Shown: positions 58,100-64,000 of the stretch, piece after piece
How the letters are laid out: every line of letters begins with the position of its first letter
How positions within the stretch are numbered: position 1 is the first letter of the stretch
Assembly (NCBI GenBank): GCA_012295275.1
Contig: CM022665.1
Span: forward strand, 39,794,295-39,858,294
DNA from: Chrysomallon squamiferum
Taxonomy: Eukaryota; Mollusca; Gastropoda; Neomphalida; Peltospiridae
Direction of reading: 5' to 3'
Length of the DNA: 64,000 nt
Made by a program: the position numbers and the translations under genes
The notes under the pieces: generated by a model
The model's database searches: none
Seen by the model: only the letters and a program-made list of their open reading frames with translations
Told to the model about the DNA's origin: nothing

Positions 58100-60021
58100 T
58101 TTTAATACACAATACCAATAAAGGTGATGTCATATGTTTTGTACCAGTGCTTCTTAAAGTATTTTGTTCATTTAGTCTTTATCACAAAATTTCATTCATT
58201 TTTGATAATAATCTGCCTCAACAAATTAAGAATTACTTTCACACAATCTTTGATTATAAAAGTTTAATTCTGGCCTCATAAATACATCTTTATTTATGTA
58301 TAGTACTATAACTATGACATATACATTAATAATAGTTATATTATTTTTAATATTATTTTTATTTCAGTTTATGTACTAGTAACTGCAACTGAAACTATTA
58401 TACACAAAAATAATATTAATAATTGTATTATTTTAATTTTATTTTAAATACTAGTAACTTTAGCTATATTATATGCATTAATAATAGTTATATTATTTTT
58501 ATTTATTTTTAAATACAAGTAACTATAACTAGTATACACAATGATAATAGCTATGTTATTTTTATTTCAGTTTAAGTATTACTACAGCTGTAACTATTAT
58601 ACACATTAATATCAGTTGTATTATTTTTATTTCAGTTTAAGTACAAGCACTAGTAATTATAAATATAACTATTACAGACATCAATATCACTTATATTATT
58701 TTTGTTTCAATTTAAGTATTACTTACTATGGTCATAATTATTATAAACATTAATAACAATTATATTATTTTTATTTCAGTTTAAGAACAAGTATTAGTAA
58801 TTGTAAATACGACTGTTATACATATTAATAATAGTTATATTGTTTTTATTACAGTTTAAGTATCACTTCAACTGTATCAGTTAATGAATTATTCACTTTA
58901 ATATCAGCTATATTACTTTTATTTCAGTTTAAGTACAAGTGTTAGTAATTGTAAATATAACTATTACATACACATTAATTATAGTTATATTGATATTATT
59001 TCAGTTTAAGAGAAAGAGTGGAACATGTCAGACAGAAGTATCACAGTAATGAATGTTACAACAAGAGAGCTGAGTTTTTACCTGTGGAATGGAGATCTTC
59101 CCTCACACTGGATGGTGGTAAGTGCACAAAACTTGAAATACAGTTACATTTACATTTTTAAATTTATTATGTGCACATTAGCTCACTTCACGAATATGCA
59201 TATTAGATCACCCAAGGAATCCACATCTTAGATCACCCAGGGCATGTGCAGATTAGATCACCCAGGGAATGAGCACAATAGATCATCTCCCAAGGAATGT
59301 GTGTGTTAGATCACCCAGCAAATGTATACATTTTATCATTCAGGGATGTTGTATTGCCGGCATAGTTAAGTTCATGTTGAAAATGTACCTTTGGTGCTTT
59401 AATAAAAATACCTAAATTCATTCTGTTATTTATTTTAATTGTTAATCAACCTTTTCAGATAACTGCTATAACATTATAAAAAACAATAAGCTTATAAACT
59501 GATATTATTGTTTGTAATATGATTTCATTTCTTACTGGGAAATAAGGAAAAATGTAAGTCATAATTTATTCTGTCAAGCTAGCTATATTATTTTAATACT
59601 TTATTACTAGCAAAAGTTGGTCCACAGTGACACTGAAATAATTTTCTGCATCGCTGCTTCCTTTTTTAAAACAAAAGATTGCTCATACTGAATAAAATAT
59701 AAATGAGCACATTAGAACACCCAGACTGTGATTTAACCATACAATTTTGTTTTCTTTTTTTATGTTTAGTAATTATTAAATATTTGACAGCTTAGACATG
59801 AAAAGACTTTATAGTTATTAGTTATTGTATTTTCACAATATTTATTTATTTATATTTTTTTTTTTTTACACTATATACTTTGTTTTATTTTATTTTACTA
59901 TTTCTTTTTATTCATTTCACACTATTTTTTTTTTTTTTTTTCAAATTATTTATTTTTTATATTTTATTTTTATTTTTATTTTTTTTTTTTTCACACTATT
60001 TATTTATTTATTTATAATTTA

Positions 60022-60056
<35 letters not shown>

Positions 60057-63000
60057 CACATTGTTTATTTATTTATTTATATAGATACTGTTGATTCCAT
60101 TACTCCTCACAAGATGAAAGGTGTTAGAAGTCTTCTCAACAGTAGTGCTATGGATGTCCTTTATTACACCAGTCCTCTTTACCGATCTGAGGTAATTACA
60201 AACGTCAAAATACAAGTCCTGCATTCCTTTACATCCTCTACCTTTAGTTTGCAAAATCACTATTTGTTTACCTCTCCTATTATTATTACACTGCATTTGT
60301 GTATGTCTGTGCATGAATGTTATGAACCATCAATAATTTAAAAAGTCCAAAATCCACTGAAGATTACCTCTCCTGGATGTGCAGTCCAGGGTTATATTTT
60401 TCAAATTTAGTTCTTAGATGAAGAACCAGTGCCAAGGCTGTATGTGCACACATGTGCATGAATGCATGCTTGCTTGTGCATGTGTATGAGCATGCACATG
60501 CATGTTTGCATGAGAAAACTATAACTTTTCAAGGATAGTTTCATTATAATTGTACAATTCTGTTTTACGTGCTCTATTTAGTTTAAGTTTATAAAACAGA
60601 ATAATGAAATATAGTTTAATAGTAAATAACTTACATCTATCAGCTGCAGTTTTCAAATAACAAAATTAAAAAAATAAATAAAATAAAATAAAAATAAAAG
60701 TTGTAACTTATTTTTCAGATAACTCACAGCTTACAGAATGAACTAAATCGACTGTATACAGTGTTTTGCTCAAGACATCCATATTTTGAAGCTAATGGTG
60801 GGAAAGTGTCCATAGTGGCCCATTCATTAGGTGGGTTTCTCCTTTTTTTTATCAAAAGCTAAACAGAAATAAATAGATAATTTTGAAACGGTTAAAAACA
60901 ACAAATTATTAGATTATATTTCTGGAAGATGTTGAGTTCGATTTCTCAAATAATAAGTATAAAAGTGACAGTTAATTAGATGATATTTTTGGAAGATGTG
61001 TGTTTCAGTGATTCAGTATAGATATATATTTTAGTTAAATCGTCTTCTTTATATTTTTAAAAACATTCTTGGTTTTTCTGTTTTATTAGGAGCTGTCATA
61101 GCCTATGACATCATGACTGGTTGGAACCCAATAAATATGTATGACCAGTTTGTTTCCTCAGTTATTGTAAGTTTTCTTAGTTTTTATATCAGCTAAAACT
61201 TTTCTTTCTTAAAATCTATCATCCATCAAATCAGCTCACGGTTTACATTTATTAACTAATTAAAAGTCCTAGTTTTATTTAATTATTAATATTATTGTTT
61301 TTGTAATTGTTTTCATTGTTATTTATTAATTTATATTTTACATAAATATTAGATTAACAGTTAGATTATCCAAATATCAATTTCTTTTTAAAACATTGAC
61401 AACATCGTTTCTTTCACAGTTGCAAAATTGAAGAAAAACAACACCCGGCAACAACCTAAGTGAAATTGAAAATTTGCACCATGTATTTCAAAATTATTTC
61501 AGCTTTGTACAACATATTCACAAAATGTAGAGAAATTGTAGTTTGACTTTAAAAAAAATATATATATATATATTATAGCAGTTTAATTTATTTTTACTAA
61601 AGAAAATATTGTTTTATTTTGGTAGGATGAAGAAAGAAAAAATGCCTCTGGGTCAGCTGAACTCTTGAGTGAACTGGACAAAGCTAGAAAAAGGTGATTG
61701 TCAAAACTTTATGTGAGATAAACAGAATTACACTGATTTTCAAAACTATCTAAAATAAAAATAATGACAATCACATTAATTTTCAAAACTTCACTCAAAT
61801 AAAAACAATAATGATTATATTGATTTTCGAAAGTTTATCTCATATAAGAACACTGACAATTAAATTAATTTTTAAATCTTTAATTTTAAGTTTCAAAATT
61901 TTACCTGAAATAAAAACATTGACAATTACACTGGTTTTGAAAATTGTATCTGAAATAAAAACACTGACAGTTGCACTGATTTTCAAACTTTTATCTGAAA
62001 TCAAAACACTGACAGTTACACTGATTTTCAAAACTTTATCTGAAATAAAAACACTGACAGTTACATTGATTTTCAAAACTTTATTTCCAATAAAACCACT
62101 GACAGTTACATTGATTTTCAAACTTTTATCTGAAATAAAAACACTGACATTTATATTGATTTTCAAACTTTTATCTTGTATAAAAACACTGACAGTTACA
62201 CTGATTTTCAAACTTTTATCTGAAATAAAAACACTGACATTTATATTGATTTTCAAATTTTATCTGAAATAAAAACATTGGCAATTACACTGGTTTTGAA
62301 AATTGTATCTGAAATAAAAACACTGACAGTTGCACTGATTTTCAAACTTTTATCTGAAATAAAAACACTGACAGTTACACTGATTTTCAAATTTTATCTG
62401 AAATAAAAACACTGACAACCATTTTGAATTTCAAACTTTTATCTCAAATAAAAACACTGAGAGTTGTATTGATTTTCAAACTTTTATCTGAAATAAAAAT
62501 ACTGACAGTCATATTGATTTTCAGAATTTTATCTGAAATAAAAACACTGACATTTAATCTGATTTTCAAAACTTTGTCTCAAATAGAAATATTGACGATT
62601 AAATTTATTTTCAAATATTTATCTCAAATAAGAACAATAGCAGTTAAATTTGAGAATAACATCTTCATTACACTGATTTGAAGAAAATATTTTATTATCT
62701 TCTGTGCTAATAACGACTAACAGTAAAGAACAATTCCATTTAATTATATATAGACTCAGTGAAAGAAATTTTAAATTATTTAAATGAATAAAACCACAAT
62801 ATCAACTTTAATTTATAGTAACTGATCATTTTAAAACTTTTCAATAAACACACAAACAAAAATATACTGGCAAATATACACACATGGAAACACACACATA
62901 TACAAAACAATACAGTAATCATAGTTAATAATGTTCATAGTAAATACTCATTTAAATTTAGTTGCAAAAATGAAGATACAGTTTCCTTAGTAATTATGTC

Positions 63001-63170
63001 TCATGCTCCCAAATGCAGTGTGCACACACATACAAGTGTATCAGTGTTCAGCTAACATCTAAACAGTGTAGGATTGATTTTTAAATAATTTCAGAGTGAA
63101 AGAATTGGAGGTTCTTCTGCAAAGAGTACACGAGAAACAGAAGAAATCAAATCCTAGCCTCAGTTTCAGG
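53736..63170 (+). CDS. DDHD1: DDHD1-type phospholipase A1 (PA-PLA1), 5' part; continues past the window
   Basis: Ten coding exons: 53736-54120, 54508-54669, 56043-56171, 56905-57043, 59005-59117, 60085-60191, 60719-60830, 61090-61166, 61626-61693 and 63095-63170. They join in frame to 456 codons. The enzyme hydrolyses phosphatidic acid and related phospholipids on cytosolic membranes. Seen: an acidic/Ser-rich N-terminus; a WWE-like segment (EVRWFYKQEGEKRW, residues 65-78, then FIGYDSLRIE); VRGGLYDVDV at 108-117; FHVDWNS; FVVHGIGQKMD with HGIGQK at 255-260; FLPVEWRSSLTLDG; LLNSSAMDVLYYTSPLYR; and the lipase nucleophile motif VAHSLG with Ser381, then YDIMTGWNP. A coiled-coil-like basic segment follows (LDKARKRVKELEVLLQRVHE). 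The C-terminal DDHD domain lies beyond the window. The ATG has A at -3 and G at +4. Order and motifs fit DDHD1 better than DDHD2 (WYNP-type start and SAM domain not seen). Confidence 0.93.
55940..56030. repeat. ATTATC/ATCATC simple-sequence tract
   Basis: Imperfect ATT/ATC repeats just before the acceptor of DDHD1 exon 3 (AG at 56041-56042), followed by TTTA repeats that supply the polypyrimidine stretch. Confidence 0.8.
57061..57256. repeat. Tandem ~87 bp duplication of ATT-rich sequence
   Basis: The segment with TTTAGTTTATTATTATTACT, TTTTTAA(T/C)TTACTGTTATTA and CTGTATTATT occurs twice (about 57091-57165 and 57177-57250), right after the exon 4 donor of DDHD1 at 57044. Confidence 0.75.
58340..59004 (+). 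repeat. 65-77 bp tandem repeat carrying a 3' splice site in each copy
   Basis: Core: TTATATTATTTTTATTTCAG followed by TTTAAG and a variable GTA(C/T)...TAACTATTA part. The AG acceptors are at 58367 (TTTATG variant), 58570, 58635, 58779, 58854 and 58927, and finally 59004. One copy has CAA in place of CAG (58708-58710). An AG-less copy lies near 58440-58510. Spacings are 65, 75, 69, 75, 73 and 77 bp. The last AG is the functional acceptor of DDHD1 exon 5, whose first bases are TTTAAGAGAAAG. Confidence 0.9.
59205..59345 (+). repeat. ~31-36 bp tandem repeat (TTAGATCACCCAGG motif)
   Basis: Five to six imperfect copies of TTAGATCACCCAGGGAATG plus a variable tail, in DDHD1 intron 5, about 90 bp after the exon 5 donor. 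It is GC-richer than the surrounding intron. Confidence 0.8.
59850..60080 (+). repeat. T-rich tandem repeat with CACACTATTTATTTATTT units
   Basis: Four to five units of poly-T followed by CACACTATTTATTTATTT or variants; the last (CACATTGTTTATTTATTTAT) runs directly into the acceptor of DDHD1 exon 6 (AG at 60083-60084). Confidence 0.75.
61735..62680. repeat. 45 bp minisatellite, about 20 copies, in DDHD1 intron 9
   Basis: Unit: TGAAATAAAAACACTGACAG, TTACACTGATTTTCAAA, CTTTTATC. The period is 45 bp (for example 61996 to 62041). Because 45 is divisible by three and the unit lacks stops in some frames, long open frames appear on both strands: 153 codons on plus at 61811-62272 and 138 codons on minus at 61840-62256. 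Neither has splice or start support, and reading on from exon 9 meets TGA at once, so it is repeat, not gene. A block of eight units is itself duplicated at an offset of about 359 bp. Confidence 0.92.
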
Positions 63171-64000
63171 GTAAGAAGTTTCTTAAAACAAATTCTGGCA
63201 TTACGTCTAAAAATACACAAACAAAATATAGATATTTTCTGTAAAATATCATGTCACATAAAATGTTTCTATGAAAGCTTGTCACTATTTAGTTTCCACT
63301 TTTCATTAAATTTCAGAAATTGATGATACCAGTTAATCTAAAATAACTGATATATTAGGCATCTCATTGGTAAAAACTAGATATCTTTGCATTGACAGCA
63401 TTGCTTAGGCTTTATCTGTATCTTATAACCATGCATTTATCAGCCACACACACACATTAGAAGAACAAAAATAAATTACACCAGTTTACATACATTAAAA
63501 ATTTAAAAACAAAATAGAATAAAATAAAAAATTAAAAAATAAAAATAATAAAAATATTATTATAAATCTTGATGATGCTTGTTGTATTTGAAAATTAAAC
63601 TTGAACTGTCAGTATTAACTGTTCAAATTTCAGTCACACGTTTATCAACAAACTTCTGTTTAATTATGAGACCTATGGAAAGATACGTAAGACTAAAACA
63701 ACCATACAAAATAAAGTGTATCCAAATCCTAGGCTATGTAATAAAAGCTAATTATAACTGTAGATTTTTAATATTATTCAAGTATTAATCCAGATAATGA
63801 TGCACTGATCTTTAAGTAACAATGCAATAAATATATATTCATTGATAAAACAATAGATTAATATATATGTTGTTTGATATATGTATAATAAAATTTAATT
63901 ATTTTTCAGATCACACATGTATGAACTTAAATAACCTATATGTAACCACTATATTTATTTAATTTTTGGGGGGTATGAGGTTGTTGAGTGATGTGATGAT
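63171..64000. other. DDHD1 intron 10, incomplete
   Basis: AT-rich intron sequence from the donor GTAAGAAG at 63171. An acceptor-like TTTTTCAG at 63902-63909 is followed by ITHV and then a stop in the required frame, so it is not the expected next exon, which should encode a VENFF.MGSPL-like stretch. The rest of the gene lies beyond the right edge. Confidence 0.6.

Noticed and set aside
61811-62272. 153-codon open frame on plus and 138-codon frame on minus in DDHD1 intron 9
   Set aside because: Both are by-products of the 45 bp repeat, lack splice sites and start context, and the plus frame ends at a one-base repeat deletion.
63910-63925. Possible next DDHD1 exon after TTTTTCAG at 63909
   Set aside because: In the required frame it reads ITHV and then TGA; the expected continuation (VENFF.MGSPL-like) is absent.

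Overview
The window is animal nuclear DNA. It is AT-rich, crowded with microsatellites, and has spliced genes with GT-AG introns, short exons and long low-complexity introns. The genes (calmodulin-like EF-hand proteins, the neuroendocrine chaperone 7B2, SMIM12, and a DDHD1-type phospholipase A1) fit a lophotrochozoan invertebrate, most likely a mollusc. The exact taxon cannot be fixed from the sequence alone.

Layout. (1) Positions 750-26255 hold a cluster of four calmodulin-type genes. Three are on the minus strand (exons across 750-7991, 9627-14565 and 17945-20774) and one divergent copy is on the plus strand (23331-26255). All four share the same five-exon plan, with a first coding exon of just the start ATG and later introns all in phase 1. 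Genes 1-3 keep four canonical EF-hands; gene 4 has lost loop 2 and has a weakened loop 4. (2) Positions 29921-34539 hold 7B2 (SCG5) on the plus strand. A CRE-containing promoter-like patch and a probable non-coding first exon lie near 28.58-28.65 kb, and a long 3' region follows. (3) Positions about 37.56-50.43 kb hold a nested tandem array: long units of about 0.6-2.5 kb, each containing one to eight copies of a shorter 200-245 bp sub-repeat, with internal fusion junctions and decayed reading frames. (4) A compact intronless SMIM12 gene lies on the minus strand at 51061-51330. (5) From 53736 to the right edge runs a DDHD1/PA-PLA1 gene on the plus strand. Ten coding exons (456 codons) are visible and the gene continues beyond the window.

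The most unusual non-coding structures are: a 65-77 bp tandem repeat in DDHD1 intron 4 in which almost every copy carries a ready-made 3' splice site, the last copy being the real one; a 45 bp minisatellite in DDHD1 intron 9 that is open on both strands; the nested array between 7B2 and SMIM12; and an inverted repeat pair around the 3' end of the third calmodulin-like gene. 7B2 itself seems to carry two copies of its convertase-inhibitor-like motif, one on each side of the processing site.

The genes do not form one pathway. The calmodulin-like proteins are Ca2+ sensors. 7B2 chaperones prohormone convertase 2 in the secretory route. SMIM12 is a small membrane protein of unknown role. DDHD1 is an intracellular phosphatidic-acid-preferring phospholipase. 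Exon limits were set by reading splice sites and checking that phases join; no transcript or database evidence was available.
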